Shown here: piece after piece, positions 1 to 11,128 of the stretch
Numbering within the stretch: position 1 is the stretch's first letter
Layout: every line of letters starts with the position of its first letter
Assembly: GCA_959347315.1 (NCBI GenBank)
Contig: OY365807.1
Span: forward strand, 59,643,384 to 59,707,383
Length of the DNA: 64,000 nt
Direction: 5' to 3'
From: Bimastos eiseni
Lineage: Eukaryota > Annelida > Clitellata > Crassiclitellata > Lumbricidae
Made by a program: the position numbers and the translations under genes
Notes under the pieces: generated by a model
What the model was told of the DNA's origin: nothing
Databases searched by the model: none
What the model saw: only the letters and a program-made list of their open reading frames with translations

Positions 1-600
1 AATTGGTCATTTCTTTTGTGCTCAGTTACTGGTATGGTGATGAAGAATGTCGTTCCATTGCAACATGGATTGGTGCTTAAACGATGGCTAAGACACGACC
101 ACTGACTGCCTTTCCTTTGTCCGTTGCTTTCCCTTCATCCTTTCAAATACAAGGAACTTTCTTCCATCGTCCAGGAACCTCATCTTCCATCATACCGTCC
201 ATTCTCTCTTTTACTTCTTTCTTTCGTTTCTCTCTGTTTCGGTCACTGTCAGCCTGTTAAGCCTTCTGCTAATCTGTCTGTCTGTCTGTCTGATTGTCTG
301 TTCTTCCTTCCTCCTCTTCTTCTTCCTCCCCCACTTTCTCATCCTTCCTCTTGTCCTCTCCCCTTCCATCGTCTCCGGATCCTCAGACGAAATCTCATTT
401 CGTGTTATTTTAAATTGCACGCAACCACCCTCCTTCACTTCCTCCCAGTCATCCTTTTCTCACTCCCTGCCTTCCCTACTTCCCTCCCTGGGAGGAGGGG
501 GTGAAAGGCGCTTACCAAATAACGCAAACGTGTCATCTCGCTCGGCGCCTGTGTGGCAGAGAGGCGTGACTTGTGCGCCAACTGCTTCGTTTGTGTAACG
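1..600. other. No gene; pyrimidine-biased DNA
   Basis: I see no coding signal here. The + strand is biased to C and T, with a short TCTG run near 271-300 and TTCCTCC-type tracts around 300-350. The open frames in this stretch are low-complexity and show no domain. Confidence 0.6.
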
Positions 601-603
601 GTC

Positions 604-1797
604 GGAGACGGAAAAAGAAACGGAGAAGGAGAGGAAGAGTTAGAAGGAAACTAAGCAGAGGAGGAAGAAGGAGAAAGAGAAGGAGATGAAGAAGGAGAGG
701 AAGAGGAAGAAGGATAAGAAGAGGAAGAGGGAAAAGGAGAGGAAGAACGAGAGGGAGAAGGAGAAGAAGAGGAAGAGGGAGAAGGAAACTAAGCAGGAGA
801 AGAAGGAGAGAGAGGAAGAGGGGAAGAAGGGAAGGGAGAGGGAGAGGAAGAAGGAGAAGAAGAGGAAGAGGGAGAAGGAAACTAAGCAGGAGAAGAAGAA
901 GGAGAGAGAGGAAGAGAGGAAGAAGGGAAGGGAGAGGGAGAGGAAGAAGGAGAAGAAGAGGGAGAAGGAAACTAAGCAAGAGAAGAAGAAGGAGAGAGAG
1001 GAAGAGAGGAAGAGAGGAAGAAGGGAAGGGAGAGGGAGAGGAAGAAGGAGAAGAAGAGGGAGAGGGAGAAGAAGAGAGAGACGGAGAAGAAGAGGAAGAG
1101 GGAGAAGGAGAGGAAGAAGGAGAGGGAGATGAAGCGGAAGAAAATGACTGAAAAGAAAAGGGAGATGAAGAAATGGAGAAAGAAGAAAAACAAGGAGTAG
1201 GAACATGGGGAGAAGCAGAAGGAGAAGAAGAGGAAGAAAGAGAGGGAAAGAAGAAGGAGTAGGATGAGAAGGAGAAGGAGAGAGCGAAGCAAAGGAAGAG
1301 GGAGAAAGAAAATGAGAAACAGAGGGAGAAGGAGAAGGAGACGGAGACGGAGAGGAAGAGGAGAAGGACACTGAGAAAGAGAGGGAGAAGGAGAGGGAGA
1401 AGGAGAGAAAGAGGGAGCAGGAAAATGAGAAGGAGAGGAAAAAGGAGAAAGAGAGGGAGAAGGGAGGAAGTAAGAGAGGAATAAGGAGAGGGAGAAGGTG
1501 AAAATGTGGGTGAAGGAGAAGAAGAAGAAGGAGAAAGAGAAGGACAGGGAGAGCGAAAAGGAGAAGAAGAGAGAGAAAGACAGGGAAAGGAGAAGGAGTA
1601 ATAGTAGGAGGAGAAGGAGAGAAGGAAGAGGGGGAAGAAGGAGAAAGAAAATGAGAAAGAGTGGGAGAAGGAGAGGGAGATGGAGAATGAGAAGGAGAAG
1701 AAGAAGAAGGAGAAGGAGAAAGAAACTGAGAAGTAGATGGAGAATGAAATGGATAGGGAGAAAGAGAAGAAGAGGAAGATGAAGAGGGAGAAGGAAA
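604..1797 (+). repeat. Purine-only (GGAGAA)n tract, about 1.2 kb
   Basis: The + strand is almost entirely A and G, built from degenerate AGGAGAAG/GAGAGGG units. A longer sub-repeat that includes the segment GGAAACTAAGCA recurs at about 650, 786, 880 and 968. Several frames stay open because purine-only codons rarely give stops, so the predicted Lys/Arg/Glu and Ser/Phe/Leu products are not genes. Confidence 0.9.
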
Positions 1798-1866
1798 CAG
1801 GAAGCCAGTGTCAGATGTTATATGGAATATGACCAATAAGTCATGCAGATGAACCCAGGACCCGGT
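1798..1866 (-). repeat. Short inverted copy of a LINE 3'-end segment
   Basis: About 69 bases match, in reverse complement and with only a few differences, the segment at 3267-3336. That segment encodes the 'LHWLPV'-type C-terminal region of a non-LTR retrotransposon. The copy is embedded in the purine tract with no other element sequence visible around it. Confidence 0.7.
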
Positions 1867-2150
1867 CTCCATCTCCCTCTCCAAGGAGAGGAAGAGGATG
1901 AAGGAAACTGAGAATGAGAGTTAGAAAAGAGGGAGAAGCAGAGGGAGAAGCAGAGTGAGAATGTGAAGATGAGAGGAGGAGGTAAAAAGACAAAACGAGA
2001 AATACATTGAGAGATAGAGACAGTCAGACAGACAGAGATAAAGAAAGAGAGAGAGCGAGAGAGAGAGCCAGAGGGAGACATTTATAGAGAAAGTGACAGG
2101 AGAGACATGCGGTAAAATATAAGAGAAAGGAATATTTGATTAGATGAAGT
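1867..2150 (+). repeat. Purine-rich tail with GAGA microsatellite
   Basis: This continues the purine bias on the + strand (GAGAGAGCGAGAGAG near 2045-2070). It includes short CAGA runs. No gene is seen. Confidence 0.6.
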
Positions 2151-2164
2151 TGTCAAACGAGGAT

Positions 2165-2628
2165 GAGACGACACGTGACCCTCTTCTTCCTCCTTCTCCT
2201 CCTCCTCCTTCTTCCTTTCCTCGTTTTCCTCTTTCTCTTCCTCCTCCCTTTCCCCCTCTTCCTCTTCCTCTTCTTCCTCATTCTCCTCCTCTCTGCCCTC
2301 GTCTTCCTCTTCCTCTTCTTCCTCATTCTCCTCCTCTCTGCCCTCGTCTTCCTCTTCCTCTTCTTTCTCATTCTCCTCCTCTTTGCCCTCGTCTTCCTCT
2401 TCCTCTTCTTCCTCATTCTCCTCCTCTCTGCCCTCGTCTTCCTCTTCCTCTTCTTCCTCATTCTCCTCCTCTCTGCCCTCGTCTTCCTCTTCCTCTTCTT
2501 CCTCATTCTCCTCCTCTCTGCCCTCGTCTTCCTCTTCCTCTTCTTCCTCATTCTCCTCCTCTCTGCCCTCGTCTTCCTCTTCCTCTTCTTCCTCATTCTC
2601 GTCCTCTTTGCCCTCGTCTTCCTCTGAG
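2165..2628 (+). repeat. 45-bp minisatellite in a pyrimidine tract
   Basis: A 45-base CT-rich unit, recognisable by GCCCTCGTC every 45 bases (2295, 2340, 2385, 2430, 2475, 2520, 2565, 2610), is repeated about eight times with only a few substitutions. Because 45 is divisible by three, all forward frames stay open and would give a 15-residue protein repeat. I see no start context, signal or domain that argues for translation. Confidence 0.9.
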
Positions 2629-3149
2629 TGGAGGAAACGGTCGACGTCTCCTCAACGTTCTCTCGATTTTGACTGTTATCCATTTGCACGATCGATCGAT
2701 CGATCACCAGATACCAATACAATCGATCATCTACAAAGAGGAAGTGAAGAGGAGGAAGACGGCGAGGAGGAGGAGGGGATGAAGAGAAGGAGGAGAAGGA
2801 GGGGAGGCAGAAGGACGAAGAGGAGGACGAAGAGGAGGAGAAGAAGGGTGTATTGGAGTGAATAGTTTCTTTTGTTCTGGCGATCAGTTGATTGATATTA
2901 GTCGAATAGTTTCTTTCTTCTCCGCAGTGAATTTTGTCTCGTTCGTCTATTCAGTCGACCGGAACCAGGCAGATTCAGAGGCAGAGAATACGACGCCTAT
3001 TGGTTGAGAAGGAATTCTGTCTTATGTCGACAGAACGATAAACAGAAGATGGAGAAACGACGAAGAACCTTCAGTGGGGAAAACACTGTTCTTAAGAATC
3101 GATCTATCATTCACAGAATTTCCAGTCTACTATTTACTTACCTATTTAC
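2629..3149. other. No gene recognised
   Basis: Mostly unique sequence, with a short GATC repeat (2690-2705) and a short GGA tract at 2745-2850. No open frame with recognisable content. Confidence 0.5.
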
Positions 3150-3605
3150 GTGACATATTCACTATTACACAGATTATATAGGATGGTTCGACATGCATTG
3201 CCTAGCAGCGTTGACCGTGGTTGCTTGTTTCCTCATCTTCTCTCATTTCACATAATTTTGCCACTTGACCGGGTCCTGGGTTCATCTACATGGCTTATTG
3301 GTCATATTCCATATAACATCTTACACTGGCTTCCTGTCTCGCAGCGCATTTCCTTCAGGATTGCAACGCCAGTCTGAAGGCGTCTCACTAGTTGTGCTCC
3401 GTCCTTCTTCTGTCATCATTTCTCAATTATCCTCCATTCGAACTCATTGCTCATTCATCAAACATCGCTGAACCTTCTAGGTCGTTGGTCCTTCAAATAC
3501 TGCATCGGAATATTTTGCCTATTTTCCACAAATTGCTGCCGTCCTTTCTCTTTGGCCGCAGCTGGACTGGGAGCACCTTGGAATAGATTTCTTGGAAAGG
3601 TGCTA
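3150..3605 (+). mobile_element. Decayed 3' end of a non-LTR retrotransposon (LINE)
   Basis: Two overlapping frames together show 'DRVLGSSTWLIGHIPYN' followed by 'LHWLPVSQRISFRIAT'. This pattern is typical of the region just before the end of many CR1/Jockey-like LINE reverse transcriptases. Frameshifts and stops break it, and a degraded continuation ('AGLGAPWNRF'-like) follows to about 3590. No endonuclease or catalytic reverse transcriptase motif remains. Part of it (3267-3336) has an inverted copy at 1798-1866. The subfamily cannot be settled by eye. Confidence 0.65.
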
Positions 3606-3889
3606 TATAAATTTCAGGAATGAAACGCCTATAAGTTTGAATCACCTTTCAACATCTTTCAATGGTCTGTCTATAGGCACCAAATAATTCGCTGCTTCTA
3701 AATCAATGATTTGTCATCGGTGGCCGATGGTTCGCGGATTTTATCACCAGATGGCGCATGATATTGGATGAAGACACGGCTTATGTTGGTGCAGCTGGAG
3801 TCAAAGAAGAGAAAGAGATGGAAAGAAAACTAGGAGGAAGAAGAGGACAGATTAGGGCAATAGAAACTCTATAGCGCCTTACTAAAAGC

Positions 3890-4125
3890 CAAAAGAGAGA
3901 GAGAGAGAGAGAGAGAGCGCGAGAGGAGATAGAGAGAGAGATAGTAAGTGAGAGAGAGAGATATATATAGTAAGTAAGTAAGTGGGTGGGTGGGTGGGTG
4001 GGTGGGTGGGTTGAGTGAGTGAGTGAGTGACTGAGTGAGTGAGTGAGTGAGTGAGAGAATGAGTGAATGGGTGAATGAGTGAGTGAGAGATGAAACTGAC
4101 AGACAGACAGACTTGCAGACAGACA
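3890..4125 (+). repeat. GAGA / GTAA / GGGT / GAGT / CAGA microsatellite cluster
   Basis: Adjacent runs of (GA)n, (GTAA)n, (GGGT)n, (GAGT)n and (CAGA)n lie side by side. The stretch 3605-3889 before it and 4126-4590 after it hold no recognisable gene. Confidence 0.9.
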
Positions 4126-4599
4126 TTCGGACAGACGTAACCGAAGACATGTAGCAGAGGTTACATATCACGGCTATAAATATTTTGCGTCCAAAATTAT
4201 TCGGTCTCCGCAATTAGTATGAATGCCATTAATTGTCATTAACATTAAGCGGAAAATAATTTCTCACGCGATGATAAAATAATAAGATGAGACAGAAAAT
4301 ACTCAAAATGTTGAAGAACGATGAATGAATTGGAAGAAGGTCTGCGCACAACACAATCAATCATCAGCCACTAATCGAATGCAACAGGTGGTCGTCGGTT
4401 CTTATGTTAAATATTACATAAGAAATAACATCTGGAGATGAAGTCGTTTTTATGCTTTGTCCTCATTCAGCAAAACTACGAGTGTATTTTTCAGTTTTTC
4501 AGTTGGGAGGCGTAGAAGACGAAATAGGCAAAGGGAACAACGTTGGACTCTAGAACTGGAGATTCTATGAAGAAGAACGAGGCAGAAAATACTCAAGAA

Positions 4600-5295
4600 G
4601 AAGTAGGAAATAGAAAATGAGGAGGAAATAGAAAATGAGAAGGAAAAAGAAAAAGAGGAGGGAATAGAAAATGAGGAGGGAAAAGAAAAAGAGGAGGGAA
4701 TAGAAAATGAGGAGGGAAAAGAAAAAGAGGAGGGAATAGAAAATGAGGAGGGAAAAGAAAAAGAGGAGGGAATAGAAAATGAGGAGGGAATAGAAAATGA
4801 GGAGGGAATAGAAAATGAGGAGGGAATAGAAAATGAGGAGGGAATAGAAAATGAGGAGGGAAAAGAAAAAGAGGAGGGAATAGAAAATGAGGAGGGAAAA
4901 GAAAATGAGGAGGGAATAGAAAATGAGGAGGGAATAGAAAACGAGGAGGGAAAAGAAACTGAGGAGGGAATAGAAAATGAGGAGGGAAAAAAATGAGTAG
5001 GGAATAGAAAATGAGGTGGGAAAAGAAAATGAGTAGGGAATAGAAAATGAGGAGGGAAAAGAAAAAGAGGAGGGAATAGAAAATGAGGAGGGAAAAGAAA
5101 TGAGGAGGGAAAAGAAAAAGAGGAGGGAATAGAAAATGAGGAGGGAAAAGAAAAAGAGGAGGGAATAGAAAATGAGGAGGGAAAAGAAAATGAGGAGGGA
5201 AAAGAAAAAGAGGAGGGAATAGAAAATGAGGAGGGAAAAGAAAATGAGGAGGGAATAGAAAATGAGGAGGGAAAAGAAAATGAGGAGGAAAAAGA
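4600..5295 (+). repeat. 18-bp purine minisatellite
   Basis: About 38 copies of GAGGAGGGAATAGAAAAT and the variant GAGGAGGGAAAAGAAAAA. On the - strand this gives a repeated Phe-Ser-Ile/Phe-Pro-Ser-Ser frame, which is a by-product of the 18-base period. Confidence 0.92.
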
Positions 5296-5499
5296 AGATA
5301 ATTTTTTATCGGTTGGCATGAGAGACAGTGTGGGATTAGATAGAAATGATGAAGTGAGGAAAAGCAGCAGATGCCAGAGAGTGGATGAGAGGATAAAGAA
5401 TTTGCTTATATTTAATCCGTCTCTGATTAATTTAATCTCATAGGTCAAATGAAAGAAAAACGATGATGCCGCCCAACACACCCCAACCCCGCACTAACA

Positions 5500-5699
5500 T
5501 TCTCTTTATCACACGACTCATGCCTTCATATATCCATTTCTATCCTCACTCATCTCTTCTAATCCTCATCTATCTATTCTAATTCTCCTACATCTATTCT
5601 TCTCCTCGTCCATCTATTCTAATTCTCATTCATCTCTTCCAATCCTCACCCTTCTATTCTTATCTCCAGTCATCTGTTCTAATCCTCATTAGTCGAGGG
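5500..5699 (+). repeat. Degenerate CT-rich minisatellite, about 27 bp
   Basis: Variants of CATCTATTCTAATTCTCAT recur through this stretch. The same motif reappears at 6690-6725, on the far side of the element at 5700-6675, so that element appears to have landed in this repeat. 5300-5499 holds nothing recognisable. Confidence 0.6.
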
Positions 5700-6675
5700 G
5701 TAATACCAGTTTGGGCGCAATGGAAGCTATCAGAGCACAACAGTCTAATCACCTCGTACTGGTTGTAGCTTGGGGCCACAGACCATGGGTCTAGGGCCCG
5801 TGGAGGCTCACAGGTGGTTTGATGCGGCATGCAACCACCCTGTGCCCCTGGTGGTCGTGGAGGTTGACCTCCCACGAAGCCGGAGCGACCAGCATGGGAT
5901 ATGGGACTATGCCACCATAGAAACGTATCATTCGTCTTGGCAGGTAAGCGAAGCCCATGCGTTGTGCACCAACCGTTTGCAACCAAGAAGCACGAGGTTG
6001 GGGCCAGGCAACGGAAAAAGGGGAGCCTAATTAAAAAATTAGAGGGGGAGCCTAATTAAAAAATTAAAAAAATCAGAGGAGCACAGAAAGAGGTGAGTCT
6101 ATTTCTTGTGGAGTCACGCCATCATTTACAGTTTAATTCAAACTGATTTTAAACGTTGCTTTAAAAAATCATCTCTGGCTGCATTGTGACCTTGCTTGCA
6201 TAGATCCTTTTTTTATCGCCTCGCCAATAGATCCGCCTACAGATTCGGGTCGAATTTGGTCCTTCATTTCACGAAACTTTTCTACTTCCTCGAGAATTTC
6301 TAGTTTAAATTCATCATCACCTCATTGTCCGCCACTGCTCTCAAAACTTGGCTGTGGATGGTGTTCAATTTACAGCTGGCTAGAACGCGTATAGCTTCAT
6401 GCTTTGCAGCCTTGGCCGAGCATCTGTCATCGTTGATGACGACATACGTAATGTCTAGCAGACTCAGCATTCCCGCAATGACCTCGAGAGTTATACCAGG
6501 CACTAGACCAACCCCGTCACCAACAAGGCAGTGCCCCTAGCACCTGCCGCAAGACGAAGAAGTGCAGAAGTCGCTGACGCCCCATTGACCAAATTCTAGC
6601 CCCAAGCCACAACCAGTACGAGGTGATTAGACTGTTGTGCTCTGCGAGCTTCCATTGCACCCAAATTGGTATTAC
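5700..6675. mobile_element. 976-bp element with 76-bp terminal inverted repeats
   Basis: The left end (5700-5775, beginning GTAATACCAGTTTGGGC) is matched in reverse complement by 6600-6675 (ending CCCAAATTGGTATTAC) with few mismatches over about 76 bases. The interior contains an imperfect tandem duplication, GGGGAGCCTAATTAAAAAATTA, at about 6024-6069. It has no convincing transposase frame, so this looks non-autonomous. I could not find a clear target site duplication. The superfamily is undetermined. Confidence 0.75.
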
Positions 6676-6884
6676 ACGTCTAGATGTACTTCATTCATCT
6701 ATTCCTCTTTCTACCCTCATCCTCAGCGTCATCAACCAGATGCCACGTATTACACATGTATAATGAACTGTATGCATACTGTATGCAAATGCATGCATGC
6801 AGACAGGTATCAAAGGCGTCGCTCTGTTACGTCAATGGGCCCTTTGAGATGTGCTAGATACATAGACGCCCGTGCTGTGTAAAG

Positions 6885-7250
6885 AGGAAGGAAGGGAATT
6901 GGGAATTGGATAGACTAAGACAAAGGAAGGAGGAGTAGGAGGAGGAGTTGGATATGGAGTTGGAGCACAAAGAGGAGGAGGAGGAGGAGAAGAAGGAATA
7001 CGAGGATGAGGAATAGGAATAGGAAGAGGAGGAATGGGAAGATGACGAGAAGAAGAAAAAGGAAGAGGAGGATGAATAGGAATGGGAAGAGGAGGAATAT
7101 GAAGATGAGGAGGAGAAGGAGAAGGAGGAGGAGTAGGAAGAGGAAGAGGAGGAATATGAAGATGAGGAGGAGAAGGAGAAGGAGGAGGAGTAGGAAGAGG
7201 AAGGGTGGGAGGAAGAGCATGGGGAAGAGGAGGATATGGAGGATAAAGAG
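6885..7250 (+). repeat. GGA-rich purine tract
   Basis: AGGAGGAGGAGAAG-type sequence with a longer sub-repeat of about 57 bases (the 'GGAATATGAAGATGAGG' segment recurs near 7094 and 7151). 6676-6884 holds no gene that I recognise. Confidence 0.85.
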
Positions 7251-7354
7251 TGGAGGGGAGCGTAGTTCGCTGTTCCGACTTATGATTTTTGCGCAAATCG
7301 AATACATGCGTCTTATTGCGTGCAAGTCTCATATTCAGCAAAACAACAGACGAA

Positions 7355-7766
7355 CGGACAAATGAATGGACGATTGAATGGACGATTGAATGGACGGAAG
7401 AACAAATGAATGGATGAGTGAATGGATGAATGAATGGACGGAAGGACGGAAGGAGAAATGAATGGATGAGTGAATGGATGAATGAATGGACGGAAGGACG
7501 GAAGGAGAAATGAATGGATGAGTGAATGGATGAATGAATGAACGAAAGGACGGAAGGAAAAATGAATGGATGAGTGAATGGATGAATGAATGAATGAATG
7601 AAAGGACGGAAGGAGAAATGAATGGATGAGTGAATGGATGAATGGACGAACGGACGAAATGAGAAATGAATGGATAAGTGAATGAACGAATGAATGGACG
7701 AACGGACGGAAGGACAAATGAATGGATAAGTGAATGGACGAATGAATGGACGAACGGACGGAAGGA
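7355..7766 (+). repeat. GAATGGAC/GGAAGGAC minisatellite, about 52-bp higher-order unit
   Basis: Short GAATGGAT, GAATGAAT and GGACGGAAGGAC motifs combine into a unit of roughly 52 bases repeated several times. The array resumes at 10202 after the inserted hAT element, with the sequence CAAATAAATGAAGAAATG continuing it. Confidence 0.88.
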
Positions 7767-8180
7767 CAGGGGTGGACTGGGGTGTTCGAGCGGTCCGGGA
7801 GAAAAAAAACAAATGCAGTCCTATCTTATACTTTATTTTTCTGATGCATTTTTCCGTCCAAGCCTGGGGCCTCCAAGGTCACGGGTCACTTACTAATTAC
7901 AACAATAATAACAAAAATGATAAAACGCAAATATAATTTTAATTAGTTCTAAAATATCAAGAATGTATTTCAAGTCATAAATTCAATTCAATTTGTCCAT
8001 TCAATTTGTTAGGTAGGTAATGATGGGTATAGTTTAAGCAACTTCTTTAAGCTGGGTATCATTTCGGCCATATAATGACATCCAATTCCCCTATTGATAC
8101 CATCGCTTCTGATAAATACCCGATACGTTTTTGTAAATGGAAGTTTAGTTTCACTCGCATTTGGTTGCATTGGGTGAAAT

Positions 8181-9807
8181 TTAAAAATGATTGCAAAGTG
8201 TTCTGCAGAGGACGTTCAAAATGGTATATAGGCCTAGTGGATGTTTTTTCATCGATACCTGAAGTTTCTGAACTGTCATATATTCCGGATTTAGATCTGT
8301 CGGCGTTGTTTTCACAAGTATTGTGATGTCAGTTAACTCAATTTCTAAATGCAAGGTGGGAATGAAGCTTTCTGGCAATGCTGAGTGCTGACTGAAATTG
8401 TTGTCTTCATCTTGATTTTCTTCGAGTTGTGTATTTACTGAAAGTGTTTCTTTAGAGATGGTGTCTTTGGTTTGAATTGGAGTGTCTTTAAATAAGGGGC
8501 CGTTCACATATTACAAAACGCATAAAATCATGATTTTTGACCCGCCCCCTACCCCTAATAACGTTATATAACAGCAGCTGTGATCCCCACCCCTATATTA
8601 TATAACAGATATGCTACCTACCCCCTACCCCACCCCAGTCCATAAGCACATTAAAAGACATACAATCGACATAATTGTATTGCACAATTTGAAATTTTTA
8701 TAACAATACAATGTTAGTTAGCACTTCAATAGTAGTGATTCAGCTGATAATTGCCTTCATCCATTTCAAGAACTGTAGCAAAAAGTCATCATACGCCCAA
8801 TTAGCTATGTGACAAAAGCTATCTTAAAATTGCGTACTCTCTCGTGTCAATGATGATTAGACCGGATGTATGGATCCATGCTCCTCTGCATCTTAATATT
8901 CGGACTTTTAAGGGCGCTAAATTCACTTGTATTAATTACGGTAACTAATTGGGTAGTCGACGATTGTCACCATTTATCTACATGTAGGCCTACTAAAACA
9001 GCATGATAATACATGGTAGTGACGTACATCCTATTTGAAAGCACCATTTTAGTTTCCCTCCTTTTTTGCACTAGAAATGAGCATTATAGTATCACACAGA
9101 ATGGATTGGTTTAATATTGCACTAGCAGGTATTTATCGATAGGTTCGCGGTACAACTCTGCCTATTTAATAGCATATGATGTATACAGAGTGCGTACTAC
9201 AACTGCAATTGGGTATTTAAACAAACATAAGCTATTTACACATACTATAGAAAACGAAATCAAATATTATGATAATACTTACCAAAATAATTGTTTCAAG
9301 TGAATTAATTTTAATTTAAACCAAAATCAAAACAAAGCACACAGAATTGAATTTTAGAGCGTTTAAAGCTATGCACTGGAAATTGTTAAAATTGTAAACA
9401 GCAAATTGTTAAAAGTGGATTTATAAAATAATAACTAAGAACGTCAAATCAATTCACCAGGTGGCAGCTAATGGTGCTAGTTTTGGTTCACAACGTATAG
9501 TGAACTTCGATTAAACAATGAAGGTCCGTGGTAGACCTACATGGAATTTCCAATTGGAGGCAAACAGGCAAAATAGCATAAGCTGAAAAAAAGTTTTTTA
9601 TATAACAAAACCTTCAACCTACCCCCACCCTACACAATATAACGCTAACAAAACCGGAACCCACCCACCTACCCCTTGAGCGTTATATAATATGTGAACT
9701 GCCCCTAAATCGACTAGATTTTGGCATTTAGAACCTACTTCCTTCATCTTTAGCCAGAATTTTTAGTTTCTTATCTCTTACTTTCTCCGCACCACCTTTA
9801 GCCTGCA
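8181..9807 (-). pseudogene. hAT (ZMYM1-like) transposase N-terminal remnant, split by an insertion
   Basis: Reading the - strand from an ATG at 9807, the product begins 'MQAKGGAEKVRDKKLKILAK' and hits a stop at about 9727. This lysine-rich 'GGAEK.R.KK' start resembles the N-termini of ZMYM1/52K-like hAT transposases. The frame is then cut by the element at 8496-9705. It resumes at 8495 as an open - strand frame to 8181, with acidic, Ser/Thr-rich and 'SSETSG'-like content in an alternative frame. No zinc-ribbon or catalytic domain remains. It is not functional. The family assignment rests on the start motif and on the CAG-type ends, so it is moderate. Confidence 0.5.
8496..9705. mobile_element. 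Harbinger-type non-autonomous element, 1.21 kb
   Basis: The ends are inverted repeats: GGGGCCGTTCACATATTA on the left, and GGGGCAGTTCACATATTA in reverse complement on the right. A TAA flanks each side (8493-8495 and 9706-9708). A TWA duplication with GGG-starting ends is the PIF/Harbinger signature. Subterminal CCCCTACCCC and ATATAAC motifs recur at both ends. There is no open frame of note inside. It splits the hAT coding remnant. Confidence 0.85.
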
Positions 9808-10275
9808 TTTACGTTTGGAATTTATATCACTCATAACCGTAAATTTATTTTATTAAATTAATATTAATTATTACTAAAAGACAATTTTAAAAGGAATCTT
9901 TATCAAAACAGACGCAGCGAAACTAGAGAGCCTAACAGACTAGAGAGGAGATGTTAATTCTAAAATGGCAACCGTTGACTTCGCGACTGCCATGTTATAT
10001 GACCTAGACACTAAAATAGACTAGAAATAAAAATAGTCGTGGACATATATCCGATAGCCAGCCGCTTGCGCCAAGGCTGCTGTAAGTAAGAACAATATGA
10101 CCCTCCGTTTTGGTTTAGTAATGCTTCTCTAATATTACCGGAGTGATCCTGGCGGCCCTTAGGGATTCATCCCGGTGTCCCGGCGGCCCAGTACCCTACT
10201 GCAGAAGGACAAATAAATGAAGAAATGAATGGACGAAAGGACGACTGAAACAACGAGTTAGAGGAGGAATGAAAT

Positions 10276-10980
10276 GGATAACGGCTAGAGTTAGGGTCAG
10301 AATTATTGCAGTCGAAATCTTGCATTATAATAATATTATAAAATCATTAATAATATTATTATTATTGATTTGACCAACATTGATTTGATACTCATTACAT
10401 ATTCAAAATGTAGATATGTGTTTTCATTTGATTGGGTGAACTTTAGACCCAACCTAAATAGAAATAGGTCATAGACTGATGACAGATGACACGACTTTAT
10501 ATCTGGTATCGTAAGGTATATATATGTGGAAAAATTTTGCAAAACCAGTCGCAAGTCGCTGGTTACAATCAGGCTTAAAATGACCAAAAATGACATGAAA
10601 CCTCAAACCGGTCGTAATTGATATTAATGCAGAAACGATTACAAAAATATATATTTAATACAAATAATATCTAAAACTTTTGTTTGGACTTTCATAAAGG
10701 CTTCAAAAAAGATTTTTACCAACAGCCCTATAATATTACGAGACGGAAAATCATAATTTCGGTTCAAATTTCGCTATCTTTGTTGTCATATTTAATTAGG
10801 TTATGGTTCGAGATTTCCCGCCTTCATGGTCTCGTTTTGCAGCAGAATATCTCCTTTTCCTGTTCTATTATTAACATATGACCTTAGCTTATCTATTACG
10901 CACACAGCTTGCCCAGAAGGAGGTCGACGTATGTAAACAATATCCGATACCTTGTTAGCAACCCGAGCGCGTGATTTGAT
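10276..10980. other. No gene recognised
   Basis: AT-rich unique sequence. Short open frames exist on both strands but none shows a recognisable domain. 10202-10275 is the residue of the minisatellite broken by the hAT insertion. Confidence 0.4.
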
Positions 10981-11043
10981 CACGTGATACAATCTTGAAC
11001 TGCGGTTGGCAGATGATTTTAAGGTCAGCTATGCGCATGCGCA
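10979..11043 (+). promoter_or_regulatory. E-box and NRF1-like palindrome upstream of the DUF7869-like gene
   Basis: ATCACGTGAT, containing the E-box CACGTG, is at 10979-10988. TGCGCATGCGCA, which fits the NRF1 consensus, is at 11032-11043. Both lie within 150 bases of the ATG at 11129. This suggests a TATA-less promoter here. That is inference from motif matches only. Confidence 0.4.
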
Positions 11044-11128
11044 CTGGGTATGACCCGGTCTCTTTAAATGTCACGCACACACGGAATGCAATCTAGTTTG
11101 TTGATTTTGAAATACTGAATTCTCGAAA

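Larger units (their letters stand above)
7767..10201 (-). mobile_element. hAT-family DNA transposon remnant, interrupted by a second element
   Basis: The left end reads CAGGGGTGGACTGGGG. The right end, in reverse complement, reads CAGTAGGGTACTGGGC. Ends of the CAGnGGT type are characteristic of hAT elements. The 8 bases before the left end (CGGAAGGA, 7759-7766) and after the right end (CAGAAGGA, 10202-10209) agree at 7 of 8 positions, the hAT target duplication length. Both lie in the same minisatellite, and removing the element restores that repeat. A degraded transposase N-terminus lies on the - strand. A Harbinger-type element is inserted at 8496-9705. Confidence 0.85.

Noticed and set aside
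640..1884. A 414-residue Ser/Phe/Leu frame on the - strand
   Set aside because: Translation of a purine/pyrimidine tract. No domain, extreme composition.
4450..5481. A 343-residue frame with FSIPSS/FSFPSS repeats on the - strand
   Set aside because: Explained by the 18-bp minisatellite. Flanking residues show no signal peptide or domain.
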